A stretch of DNA of 64,000 bases from Rothia similimucilaginosa (GTDB taxonomy: Bacteria > Actinomycetota > Actinomycetes > Actinomycetales > Micrococcaceae), in assembly GCF_029850875.1 (NCBI RefSeq), contig NZ_JAOVAM010000003.1:124001-188000 (forward strand), read 5' to 3'. Position numbers and translations under genes: made by a program. The notes under the pieces are model-generated. The model was not told where the DNA came from. It was given only the letters and a program-made list of their open reading frames with translations, and searched no databases. Every line of letters starts with the position of its first letter. Position 1 is the first letter of the stretch. Below, piece by piece: positions 17,925 through 26,031 of the stretch.

Positions 17925-19424
17925 GTGGCGCTCAAACCCCTCGACCGGATTCCCCAGTCTCTCTCCCTTCGCACCCAGCTGGTGCTCATCACTTCCATGC
18001 TCATCGCCCTCTCCATTGCGGTGACGAGCCTGGTTGCGATTTCCGCTCTGCGCGCCCAGATGGTGCATCAGTTGGACGAAGAGATGAAAAGCAGCGCCCC
18101 TTCACTCGTGCAGCTGGCGACCGTACGCCCCTCCGGCAATCAGGAACAATCCCTGAGCACCTACCGCCTGTACCTGCTCGATAAGGATGGCAACGTACTG
18201 TACTCGCTCAAGTCTGAGGACAGCGAACAGTTCAGCGAGCCGGTGCTGCAGGGCTGGACCGAAGAGAAGGTTCGCAAGCAAAACGAGGAGGCGGTCACCG
18301 TCAACTCGATGGGCAGCTCCTCCGATTGGCGTGTGCTCGCCGTGCCCATTGTAGCCAACGACACGTCAGGTCTGTCGGAGGAGGCCTCCCTCATCATTGC
18401 CATGCCGCTGAAGCAAACGAACCAGGTGGTCGCCCTCGTGGGTGTGCTGACCTTTGCATTTGGTTTGGCAACTCTCGCCTCCGCAATTGCGATGACCTGG
18501 GTAATTGTGACCCGCACCTTCGAGCCGCTGGCTCGCGTGGAGCAGACCGCCGCCAAGATTGCTGCCGGTGACCTCTCTCAGCGTATTGAGGACTACAACC
18601 CCAGCAATGAGATTGGTAACCTCGCGGTTTCACTGAACACGATGCTCACCCAGATTGAAATGCTCTTCAAAGCCCGCGAGAAGAGCGAAGCCAAAATGCG
18701 CCGGTTCGTGGGTGACGCTTCGCATGAGCTACGCACCCCGCTGGTCAGTATTCGAGGCTACTCAGAGCTGTACCGTCAGGGCGCGCTACCGACCGATGAA
18801 GCTGTCGCTACCGCGATGAGCCGCATCGAATCGGAGTCCAAGCGTATGGGCCAGCTCGTAGAAGACCTACTGACCCTGGCACGTATTGATGAGCGCCGCG
18901 AATCCAAACTGGCGCCCTTCGACCTGTTCAATCTTGCGGTGGACGCTAGTAACGACGCCTACGCTACGGCACCCGATCGTGTAGTGTCCCTGGTGGGCCT
19001 GAACGAAGAGGTTGCGCCGACCTCCGCAATCGTGCTCGGTGACGAATCACGTCTGCGTCAGGTGGTGGCGAACCTACTGACCAATGCCATGCGCTACACC
19101 CCCAACGGTTCTCCCCTGGAGATTGCGGTGGGCGTGCGCGAAGAGGTTCCCGGTTTCCCACTGTCCGTGCTGGAGGTGCGCGACCACGGCCCCGGTATTC
19201 ACGGCGAGGACCGTGAGCGCGTCTTCGAGCGTTTCTACCGCACCGATACTTCACGTTCGCGTGAGACCGGTGGTACGGGTCTGGGCCTGTCCATTGTGGC
19301 TGCGATTATTGAGCAGCATGAGGGCAGGATTCATATTGAAGAGACCGATGGTGGCGGTGCTACCTTCGTGATTTCTTTGCCGTTCTATCCGCCGCCTGTC
19401 TCGGACGATCAGCTGATGAAGTAA
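17925..19424 (+). CDS. Sensor histidine kinase
   Basis: 499-residue membrane kinase, partner of the preceding regulator. TM1 (about 17-43), an extracellular sensor loop of about 120 residues, TM2 (about 167-190), a HAMP linker, and a HisKA domain with phosphorylated His267 in GDASHELRTPL are seen. The HATPase_c domain follows, with N-box LLTNAMRYTPNG, G1 VRDHGPGI and G2 GGTGLGLSIV. The signal is unknown; the loop has no recognisable ligand domain. The start is GTG at 17925, one base after the regulator stop, consistent with coupled translation. A terminator follows at 19436. Confidence 0.92.
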   Translation: MALKPLDRIPQSLSLRTQLVLITSMLIALSIAVTSLVAISALRAQMVHQLDEEMKSSAPSLVQLATVRPSGNQEQSLSTYRLYLLDKDGNVLYSLKSEDSEQFSEPVLQGWTEEKVRKQNEEAVTVNSMGSSSDWRVLAVPIVANDTSGLSEEASLIIAMPLKQTNQVVALVGVLTFAFGLATLASAIAMTWVIVTRTFEPLARVEQTAAKIAAGDLSQRIEDYNPSNEIGNLAVSLNTMLTQIEMLFKAREKSEAKMRRFVGDASHELRTPLVSIRGYSELYRQGALPTDEAVATAMSRIESESKRMGQLVEDLLTLARIDERRESKLAPFDLFNLAVDASNDAYATAPDRVVSLVGLNEEVAPTSAIVLGDESRLRQVVANLLTNAMRYTPNGSPLEIAVGVREEVPGFPLSVLEVRDHGPGIHGEDRERVFERFYRTDTSRSRETGGTGLGLSIVAAIIEQHEGRIHIEETDGGGATFVISLPFYPPPVSDDQLMK

Positions 19425-19435
19425 CACTGACGCAT

Positions 19436-19483
19436 AAACCCCCGGATTGTAGAACTTGAGTGTTCTACGGTTCGGGGGGTTTT
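19436..19483 (+). terminator. Terminator of the two-component operon
   Basis: AAACCCCC...GGGGGGTTTT stem with a second inner stem (GTAGAAC/GTTCTAC), 12 bases after the kinase stop. Confidence 0.85.
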
Positions 19484-19826
19484 GGTGTGCCCTGCAGGTG
19501 GGACTATATCGCGGCGAGGCGATAACTCTCGGCGGTGTGAGTGAGGAGAAGATACGAGGCTCAAGAACAGCAGGGCAATCTAGCGTACGTCATGGCGGCG
19601 TCATTTTCAGGAGGGTTTTCGATTTTTTCGAGATACTGGAGTGAATCTGGCGGGTTTATCCACAGATTTATCGAAACATCATTTTTCATCTCATTTGATA
19701 CATTTTGAAGGATATATTGATAACAAGCTTCCGGTCAGGAACTCAACTCTTCCAGAGATCCAAAGCCCAAGCACCATCACGGGGCAACCGCCCCACCCAT
19801 CTCACATATCTCAAAGGAGAAAAACC

Positions 19827-20117
19827 ATGGCACAGTTCAATGTCGATTCCGAAGTCATCGCAGCCAAGAGCGCACAGGCACGATCCTACGTCGCATCCAT
19901 CACCGCAGACGTCAACGGTATGACCTCATCCCTACACGACCTGCAGAGCTCCTGGACCGGCTCTGCATCCGCTAACTTCCAGGGTGTTCTGGACCAGTGG
20001 CACGCAACCCAGCGCCAGGTCGAAGCGTCCATCACCCAGATCAACGAGGCACTTACCCGCGCAGGTGTGAACTACGCAGACACCGAGCAGGCTAACGCCT
20101 CCATGTTCGTCGGCTAA
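19827..20117 (+). CDS. WXG100 (ESAT-6-like) secreted protein
   Basis: 96 residues, the normal WXG100 length, forming a helical hairpin. The turn motif is Trp43-Thr-Gly45, and the C-terminal type VII secretion signal YxxxE is present as YADTE. Such proteins leave through an ESX/type VII system as dimers, without a signal peptide. ATG 19827 is preceded by AAGGAG; the frame is open from 19641, but that part is AT-rich leader. No EssC/EccC ATPase or other type VII gene lies in the window, and the partner is unknown. Its own terminator follows, so it is monocistronic. Confidence 0.93.
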   Translation: MAQFNVDSEVIAAKSAQARSYVASITADVNGMTSSLHDLQSSWTGSASANFQGVLDQWHATQRQVEASITQINEALTRAGVNYADTEQANASMFVG

Positions 20118-20238
20118 GAGGTCAGGGCAATAAGCCCAGAAGCCCACCCGCAGGCAGGCGGGTAGATCGGGCGGCTAAAAGGTCCCGACCGCATGGCACA
20201 CCGCCCGCCAGACTCACTAGAAGTCGGCGAACATTGAG

Positions 20239-20283
20239 AAAAGCCCCACCGCATCCTCGCAAGTGAGGATGCGGTGGGGCTTT
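20239..20283 (+). terminator. Terminator after the WXG100 gene
   Basis: 19-base near-perfect stem ending GGGGCTTTATT, between the WXG100 gene and the convergent RNase HI gene. Confidence 0.9.
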
Positions 20284-20347
20284 ATTGCACGAAAATCTTT
20301 GGATCCAAGAGCCCAATCCTTAGGAGCCGAGCGTTAGGAGTTCAGCT

Positions 20348-21796
20348 TTAGGAGGCGGGGGTCTCCTGGCGGAAACGCAGACGCCACAGGCCGCGCTCAG
20401 CGTCGTAATGCCAGATGCTCGAACGGCTCACGCGGCCGCGTGCGGTGGCAACCGCCGCCATGACCAGCACACTAGAAGTATCCAACACCTGCACACCTTG
20501 CTTGAGCGGGGCACCCTGCTGGGTGAAGGCGCGTTCGCGGTACTGCAGCACCGAGGAGCGGGACACCGACTTGCCGGTGGCGGTAACCCATACCAGACGC
20601 TCGTGCAGCATAGACTCCAGCTGCGCCGCCTCCATAACGGAGCCGCGGCTTTCGAGTAGCTGTTCTGTGGTGGCGGCCTCCTCAGGGTTCAACGCAAGCG
20701 CGGCGGGAGCAGGATCAGCGGGCGCGGGTGCAGATGGATGGGTATGCGCAACAGGCTGAGCGGACTCTACGGTCTGTGCGGGTATCGCGGCTGGCTCTAT
20801 GGCAGGCTCTGCCGCCTGATTTTCTGCGTGTTCTTCCGTCTCACCTAGAAGTTCCGCCGGGTCAACATCATTCGGGTCCAAGCCCGCGAACTCTTCCAGG
20901 CCGGTCAGGTCATCCTCTTCTTCCATCTGCGCGCCATTGGATGCCTGCTGAGCGGTCTCCTGTTGGTGCGCCAGTGCCTTTGCATCACGCTCAGCGGCAC
21001 GCTCTGCCGCGAGCGCCAACTGTTCCTTACGGGCGCGGACCGCTTCCAGATCGGGGGCATTCATCGCGGATGCAGGGCGCAGCAGACCGGACAGGCGCAG
21101 GCTCTCCATACCGCGCTGGGCGTTCTCAATCTCGGCTGCGGTGAATTCCTGTACAGGCAGGTGGGCATTCGCAGAAGACTCAGAGGGTGCCGAATCAGAG
21201 AGAGCAATGTCAGAAAGTGCAGGTTCCGCAGTCGGAGCATTCACAATCGGGGCTTCAACAGCCGGAACATCAACAGCCGGAGCCTCTACAGGCTTAGCCG
21301 CAGTAGCGGGTTCAGCAGAGGCTCCAAAGCCGGGACCGTGCGCGGGCTCGCGGCCCTCCTGGTAGGCGCGGGCAGCACCATTTGCCAGGGAGTCCGCCTT
21401 CTCGTTGAGCTCGTGACCCGCATGGCCCTTCACCCAAATAAACTCGTAATCGCGGCCGGTCAGCGCCTGATCTAACGCCTCCAGAAGCTCGCGGTTGAGT
21501 ACGGGCTTGCCGTCAGACTTCTTCCAGCCCTTCTTCTTCCAGCCGGGCATCCACTTGGTCAGCGAGTTAATGACGTACTGGCTATCGCAGTACACGCGCA
21601 GCTTCGCCTCCGGGCGGGATGCGGTTGCCTCGAACAGGTCCAGAACAGCCTTGAGCTCACCCATGTTGTTGGTGCCGTGCGTACAGCCGCCGCTCGCCCA
21701 GTGGTCGTTATCGATATACCATGCCCAGCCCGCCGGTCCGGGGTTGCCCAGCGCCGAGCCGTCTGCGGCGGCAATAATCTCTTGCATGCTGTTCAC
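20348..21796 (-). CDS. RNase HI with long linker and DUF4440-like C-terminal domain
   Basis: 482 residues, three times a plain RNase HI. The catalytic domain is residues 1-150, with the four carboxylates in ADGSALGNPGP (Asp12), GELKAV (Glu47), YCDSQYV (Asp71) and HELNEKADSLA. It cuts RNA in RNA-DNA hybrids. Residues 155-370 are Ala/Glu/Pro-rich and low complexity. The last 100 resemble the DUF4440/NTF2-like fold (LESRGSVMEAAQLESMLHER, RSSIWHYDAERGLWRLRF). The start is GTG 21796, with AGAAGG four bases ahead; ATG 21787 is an alternative. It is divergent from the phosphopantetheinyl transferase gene. Confidence 0.88.
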   Translation of the reverse strand: MNSMQEIIAAADGSALGNPGPAGWAWYIDNDHWASGGCTHGTNNMGELKAVLDLFEATASRPEAKLRVYCDSQYVINSLTKWMPGWKKKGWKKSDGKPVLNRELLEALDQALTGRDYEFIWVKGHAGHELNEKADSLANGAARAYQEGREPAHGPGFGASAEPATAAKPVEAPAVDVPAVEAPIVNAPTAEPALSDIALSDSAPSESSANAHLPVQEFTAAEIENAQRGMESLRLSGLLRPASAMNAPDLEAVRARKEQLALAAERAAERDAKALAHQQETAQQASNGAQMEEEDDLTGLEEFAGLDPNDVDPAELLGETEEHAENQAAEPAIEPAAIPAQTVESAQPVAHTHPSAPAPADPAPAALALNPEEAATTEQLLESRGSVMEAAQLESMLHERLVWVTATGKSVSRSSVLQYRERAFTQQGAPLKQGVQVLDTSSVLVMAAVATARGRVSRSSIWHYDAERGLWRLRFRQETPAS

Positions 21797-21958
21797 GGTA
21801 CCTTCTTTCTGCGCCGCTGCTCTATCGTGCGGGCGGCTGTCCGTAATGATGTCTGAGATGACTTTACCGCACCGGCGGCGAGGGTGCGTAGCGCGCAGTT
21901 ACAGCTGTGGACAACCTCATGCTACCTCGTAGCGCCATTTGCCGTAATGCCGGGCGGG

Positions 21959-21964
21959 TACACT
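21959..21964 (+). promoter_or_regulatory. -10 element of a leaderless promoter
   Basis: TACACT ends six bases before the ATG at 21971; no ribosome binding site is present. Confidence 0.6.
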
Positions 21965-21970
21965 AAACCT

Positions 21971-22963
21971 ATGAGCTATTCTGCCCCCAAAACACCCAGC
22001 GCACAGCACCCGGAGCTCCCTACCGCCCGTCCGAGCGAGCGTGTGCAGATTTTCGCTCTTCTCACCCGCACGATGTACGGTTCCCTGCGTTTTAGCTGGT
22101 TGAGCTACCTGGGTCTTGCTGAGCAACAGCATGCGGCGCAGTTGCCGACCTCCACGGCGGCAGTTAGCTATCTGAGCACTCAGGCGCTCATGCGCGCTAT
22201 GGCGGCGGCTCGTCTGGATGTGCCTTCGAGTGCCGCTTCTGAGATCGAGGTGGATCGTTCCTGTGCCCTGTGCACCAGCGGCAAGAAGCACGGTAAGCCG
22301 CGTATTGCGGGCGTGAATTTCAATATGTCGCAGGTGAATCCGCTGGTGGTTGGTGCGTTTAGCCGTAACACCTCGGCAGTACTTGGCGTGGATGTTGAGA
22401 CCCTGGATGCGCGCCTGTTCTCCGGTTTTGCGCGTCTGGCGCTCTCAAATGAAGAACGTGCGTTCTATGAGCGGGTGGCGCAGGAACGCCCAGCACCCGT
22501 ACTGCATCTGCTTTCTGTGGCGCTGTGGACCGCTAAGGAGGCGGTGCTCAAGGCGACCGGTCACGGCCTGAGCGTGGTGCCCTCCCTGGTTCGATTGCAG
22601 CTCACCGATGAGCTGCTAGATGCGCTCGAGCTTGCCATGAACGAGGAGGTTCCGGGGGACCTTCTGGACAGTGACGTTCCCGAGCCGGCTGCCCTGCGTG
22701 TGCTGACCCAGGACAGGGTTGCCACCCAAGCGACCTTTAGCGCCCCCCAGGGCGGCAATCAGGGCGGCAAAGCTATCGAGCGAAACTTTAGCCTGCAGTG
22801 GGTTCCCGTGGCACTGCCCGACGCAGAGAACCCCGAGCACACGCAGAAGATGCTCATCGCCCTGGCGGTGGAGAGCCCGACCGAGGGTGAGCCCGCGCAG
22901 GTTGAGGCTCAGCTTCTGCCGGTGGCTACTCCCCTGGAACTCAAGCGCCTGCTCACCGATTAG
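21971..22963 (+). CDS. 4'-phosphopantetheinyl transferase (Sfp/EntD type)
   Basis: 330-residue enzyme that moves phosphopantetheine from CoA to a serine of carrier proteins, as needed by siderophore NRPSs and fatty-acid synthase. Motifs are CALCTSGKKHGKPRI, FNMSQ, VVGAFSR, the Mg2+ site LGVDVETLD, and WTAKEAVLKATGHGLSV. It is longer than Sfp (about 225) through a C-terminal tail with acidic and Gln-rich parts. The start ATG 21971 is chosen over the open frame from 21884 because of TACACT six bases ahead. It faces the entBAC siderophore operon across a shared terminator, which suggests (but does not prove) an EntD role. Confidence 0.88.
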   Translation: MSYSAPKTPSAQHPELPTARPSERVQIFALLTRTMYGSLRFSWLSYLGLAEQQHAAQLPTSTAAVSYLSTQALMRAMAAARLDVPSSAASEIEVDRSCALCTSGKKHGKPRIAGVNFNMSQVNPLVVGAFSRNTSAVLGVDVETLDARLFSGFARLALSNEERAFYERVAQERPAPVLHLLSVALWTAKEAVLKATGHGLSVVPSLVRLQLTDELLDALELAMNEEVPGDLLDSDVPEPAALRVLTQDRVATQATFSAPQGGNQGGKAIERNFSLQWVPVALPDAENPEHTQKMLIALAVESPTEGEPAQVEAQLLPVATPLELKRLLTD

Positions 22964-22990
22964 CCACGCTCATTCCCCTAACAATTTATA

Positions 22991-23037
22991 CAACGACTGA
23001 ACGCGCCCGCCATGCCAGCGGGCGCGTTCAGTCGTTG
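22991..23037. terminator. Bidirectional terminator between PPTase and entC
   Basis: A perfect 20-base stem with a 7-base loop between two convergent genes. A 12-base string GTTGTATTCTGC at its right edge recurs 30 bases on. Confidence 0.92.
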
Positions 23038-23097
23038 TATTCTGCTGTTTTTATTCGGCCGTTGTATTCTGCCTCGTCAAGGCGTTCGAGGCAGACC

Positions 23098-24201
23098 CTA
23101 CGGGGTATCTTCACCCAGGGTATCCACGCCCAGGGCGCGGCCGAAGCTACCGAGCTTCGTGCCGGTCTCCGTATGTTCCAGCTCCGGATCGGACTCAGCC
23201 ACAATACCCGCGCCGGCGTACAGCACCACCTCATCTGGGCTGACCTGGGCGCAGCGCAACACCAACGCCCACTCGCCATTGCCCTCAGCATCCATGTAGC
23301 CGACCAGACCGCCAAAGTAGCGGCGATCAAAAGACTCCAGCTCACGAATCATCTGCAGAGCCTTCTGAGTGGGTGCGCCACAAATCGCGGGAGTCGGGTG
23401 AATCGCGCGGGCACCGTCCAGGCAGGTCAACCCCTCCTTCAGCACGCCGTCAATGGGGGTTGCCAGGTGCCAAAGCTGAGGGGTCTGCAGCAGCGAGGGC
23501 ACCTGCGGCACGTTCAGCTCCTCGGCGATGGGTGCCAGGCGCTCGGCAATATCGTTGATGACGTAGGCATGCTCGTCGCGGTCCTTCGGCGAGGCAAACA
23601 GGCGGTCACGAATCGCCTCATCCTCGGTGCTACCGGGCTCGGCAATGCGCGGGGCGCTACCGGCAAGCGGGTGGGTCTTGAAGGCGCGACCCTCGGTGCG
23701 GAACACCAGCTCCGGGGAGGCGCCCATCAGGTAGCTTCCGCTCATGCCACGCTCGCCCTCGGGCAGGCGCACCGCAAAGTTGAATGCGGAACGCTGCTGG
23801 GCGCGCAGGTTGTTATACAGCGCCTCCAGGTTGAGGGCACCGGGTGCGTAGCGGGCACGCAGAATACGAGAAAGCACAATCTTGCTCAGCTCACCCGTCT
23901 TCATGCGCTCCACGGCGGTCGCCACGGCGGCACGGAACCGGTCGTTCTGCCGGCCGGTGACAGATACCGGCTCGGCAAGCGCCACAGTCTGCTCGGGGAC
24001 CGGTACCTGCTGCTCCTCCAAGCGTTCGGGCACGAAGAGGTAAGCGGGCATATCCGGGTCAAAAGGAATCAGGCCCACGACGGCACTACCGGCGCGTTTC
24101 GCCTCGTCCAGGGCATTATCGAAGGTGACAGGGGTCATCGCACCGGATGCGCGCAGGATGCGAGTGCCGGTAGCAAAGATAAAGTCGGGAAGGTTCGTCA
24201 T
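23098..24201 (-). CDS. entC: Isochorismate synthase
   Basis: 367 residues of the chorismate-utilising family, making isochorismate from chorismate with Mg2+. The core shows KIVLSRILRARY, FAVRLPEGERGMSGSYLMGASPELVF, THPLAGSAPR, DEHAYVINDIAERL, HLATPIDGVL, HPTPAICGAPTQKAL and WALVLRCAQV, placing it with EntC/DhbC/MenF. As the third gene after entB and entA it should be siderophore-specific and not menaquinone-specific. ATG 24201 follows AGAAG; an 88-base gap separates it from entA. Confidence 0.9.
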   Translation of the reverse strand: MTNLPDFIFATGTRILRASGAMTPVTFDNALDEAKRAGSAVVGLIPFDPDMPAYLFVPERLEEQQVPVPEQTVALAEPVSVTGRQNDRFRAAVATAVERMKTGELSKIVLSRILRARYAPGALNLEALYNNLRAQQRSAFNFAVRLPEGERGMSGSYLMGASPELVFRTEGRAFKTHPLAGSAPRIAEPGSTEDEAIRDRLFASPKDRDEHAYVINDIAERLAPIAEELNVPQVPSLLQTPQLWHLATPIDGVLKEGLTCLDGARAIHPTPAICGAPTQKALQMIRELESFDRRYFGGLVGYMDAEGNGEWALVLRCAQVSPDEVVLYAGAGIVAESDPELEHTETGTKLGSFGRALGVDTLGEDTP

Positions 24202-24289
24202 CGTACTTCTATCAGTGGTGTGTGAGTTCGCGCCGGAAGCACATAGAGTACAGTGCAGGCGCGGGTATATTGCGGTCACATCAGTGCCG

Positions 24290-25057
24290 CTAGAGGGTCG
24301 CACCGCCGTCGGCGACAATCTCCTGCATGGTGATGTGGCGTGATGCCTCAGAAATGAGGAAAGCATTCACCGAGGCAATATCCGTTGGATCAGCAATACG
24401 GCGCAGCGGAATGCCCAGGCGGAAGGTCTCCGGGTTGCCGGCAACCGGTAGAACGGAACGGTCCTCCCCCTCCCAGGCGTCAGTCACCATGGGGGTTCGG
24501 GTGGTGCCGGGGCAGACCGAGTTCACACGAATACCGTGCGCGGCAAGTTGCAGACCGAAGCTGGAACTCACGCGTGCCGCCGACGCCTTGGACGCACCGT
24601 AGGCGCCAAACTCCGCACGGGGTACACGCGCCGCATTGGAGGCGACCGTCACCAGGGAGCGGCTATTCGCCGGGTCGCTCTCCTGCTGGTCAATCATGAT
24701 GCGTGCGAATTCGCGCAGGCACAGGAACACGCCGTCGGAGTTGACCGCGTGCAGGCGCTTCCAGGTGTCAAAACTGGTTTCCAGCAGCGGCTGGCTGTGG
24801 GCGATACCCGCGGCGAGCACCGCACCGGTGATGGGTTCGTCGAGTGCCGCCACGGCTTCTGCGAGGGTGGTAACGGACTCTTCGCTGGTAACGTCTACGG
24901 CACGGTAGCGGAAGATAGCATCCCCGTAGGTAGCGAAAGAGGCAATGGGTTGCTGTGCAAGGTCCGCCGCAAATACCGAATAACCGTTCGTAATGAGCTG
25001 GTGGACAGTTGCCTCACCAATACCGCCGTTTGCACCGGTCACAATAACCCAGCTCAT
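24290..25057 (-). CDS. entA: 2,3-dihydro-2,3-dihydroxybenzoate dehydrogenase
   Basis: 255-residue short-chain dehydrogenase with VTGANGGIGEATV (NAD+ binding), an Asn/Ser/Tyr/Lys active site with Tyr-x-x-x-Lys in YGASK, and the C-terminal pattern PLRRIADPTDIASVNAFLISEASRH. It oxidises 2,3-dihydro-DHB to 2,3-dihydroxybenzoate with NAD+. The specific assignment rests on its place between isochorismatase and isochorismate synthase genes. Its ATG overlaps the entB stop by four bases (ATGA), so translation is coupled. Confidence 0.9.
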   Translation of the reverse strand: MSWVIVTGANGGIGEATVHQLITNGYSVFAADLAQQPIASFATYGDAIFRYRAVDVTSEESVTTLAEAVAALDEPITGAVLAAGIAHSQPLLETSFDTWKRLHAVNSDGVFLCLREFARIMIDQQESDPANSRSLVTVASNAARVPRAEFGAYGASKASAARVSSSFGLQLAAHGIRVNSVCPGTTRTPMVTDAWEGEDRSVLPVAGNPETFRLGIPLRRIADPTDIASVNAFLISEASRHITMQEIVADGGATL

Positions 25058-25728
25058 GCGTGCGCCTCCTCAGCGGTCTGTAGGTCGGCGAGTACATCGG
25101 CGGTATTCAGCACCCGGGCGCAACGGCCCGAAGCGTACTCACACGCCATGCGGTGCTCACCTTCCGAGAAGTCAGCGAGCGCATCGGCAACCATAAACGG
25201 CTGAATATCACGCATGAACGCTTCCAGCGCGGTGGTCAGGCAGCCAATGTGTGCATACACGCCGCCGATAATGAGCTGGTCGCGACCGGACTCCTTGAGC
25301 AGGTCCTCGAAGGGGCTGCGCACGAATGCGGAGTAGCGCCACTTGGTCAGCATGGTGTCGCGGCCGGTAGGTGCAAGTGCGTCGAGCACGCGGGCGGACT
25401 CGTCATTCTGCAGGCCGTCGCCCCAGAAGTCGATGAGCAGGCGGCGGTCTTCGGGGTTTTGGCGCGGCGGCTGCGCGGTGTAGTAGACGGGGATTCCAGT
25501 AGCGTGGGCGGCGTCAATGAGACTGCGCAGATTCCGAATAGCAACGTTGATTTGGGCGTCCGGGTTAGCGTTGCCCTCACCCAGATCAGCTCCTTCGAAG
25601 GCTTGCACGAAGTGTACCTGCATGTCGTGCACAAGCAGTACAGCGCGGCTGGGGTCTACAGTCCAGCTCACGCGGTTGCTGTGTTCACGGTCAACGTAGG
25701 TGTAGGGCTTGATTTTGGGCAGTGCCAT
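25054..25728 (-). CDS. entB: Isochorismatase without aryl-carrier domain
   Basis: 224 residues. It removes pyruvate from isochorismate to give 2,3-dihydro-2,3-dihydroxybenzoate. The isochorismatase fold is complete: Asp in [11 protein letters not shown], Lys in LTKWRYSAF, and [20 protein letters not shown] with [11 protein letters not shown], closely following EntB/DhbB. Enterobacterial EntB and Bacillus DhbB carry a further 70-residue aryl-carrier domain with a phosphopantetheine serine; this protein stops where that would begin. A carrier must then be encoded elsewhere. ATG 25728 follows GGGAGA. First gene of the operon; an iron-box-like site sits about 145-165 bases upstream. Confidence 0.92.
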   Translation of the reverse strand: MALPKIKPYTYVDREHSNRVSWTVDPSRAVLLVHDMQVHFVQAFEGADLGEGNANPDAQINVAIRNLRSLIDAAHATGIPVYYTAQPPRQNPEDRRLLIDFWGDGLQNDESARVLDALAPTGRDTMLTKWRYSAFVRSPFEDLLKESGRDQLIIGGVYAHIGCLTTALEAFMRDIQPFMVADALADFSEGEHRMACEYASGRCARVLNTADVLADLQTAEEAHA

Positions 25729-25873
25729 GATTCTCCCGGTTCGTGCCTATGGTTTTCGGTTGTATGCGCGGCGCAGGCGGTGCACTGTGGCGGGCGTAGT
25801 AGCGAGTGGGAGTCTCCTCCGATCCCTCTCACATCCCCCAAATCAGTGAGCTTGCGCTTATCTCATAACCATC

Positions 25874-25892
25874 TTAGGGCATGCTTAGCTAC
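25874..25892. promoter_or_regulatory. Candidate DtxR/IdeR iron box in the entB promoter
   Basis: TTAGGGCATGCTTAGCTAC matches 13 of 19 positions of the IdeR/DtxR consensus (TTAGGTTAGSCTAACCTAA), equally well on both strands. On the minus strand it overlaps a possible TTGTAG -35 and the spacer before GGTTAT, where iron-loaded repressor would block RNA polymerase. Confidence 0.5.
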
Positions 25893-25919
25893 AAGGTATA
25901 TCTGAGCCTTAACAAAAAT

Positions 25920-25974
25920 GCTTCCCCACCCGCACCCCCGTTGACAGCACAACGGGTGGAACGGGCAGGGAAGC
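25920..25974 (-). terminator. Stem-loop after the flavin reductase gene
   Basis: GCTTCCCC...GGGAAGC arms with an inner CACCCG/CGGG pairing, about 57 bases after the stop of the minus-strand reductase. Moderate quality. Confidence 0.5.
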
Positions 25975-26031
25975 ACTCAGACAAGCAGAAACACTATACG
26001 AACCGCGACTCCAGACGCGATTCTAGTTCAA

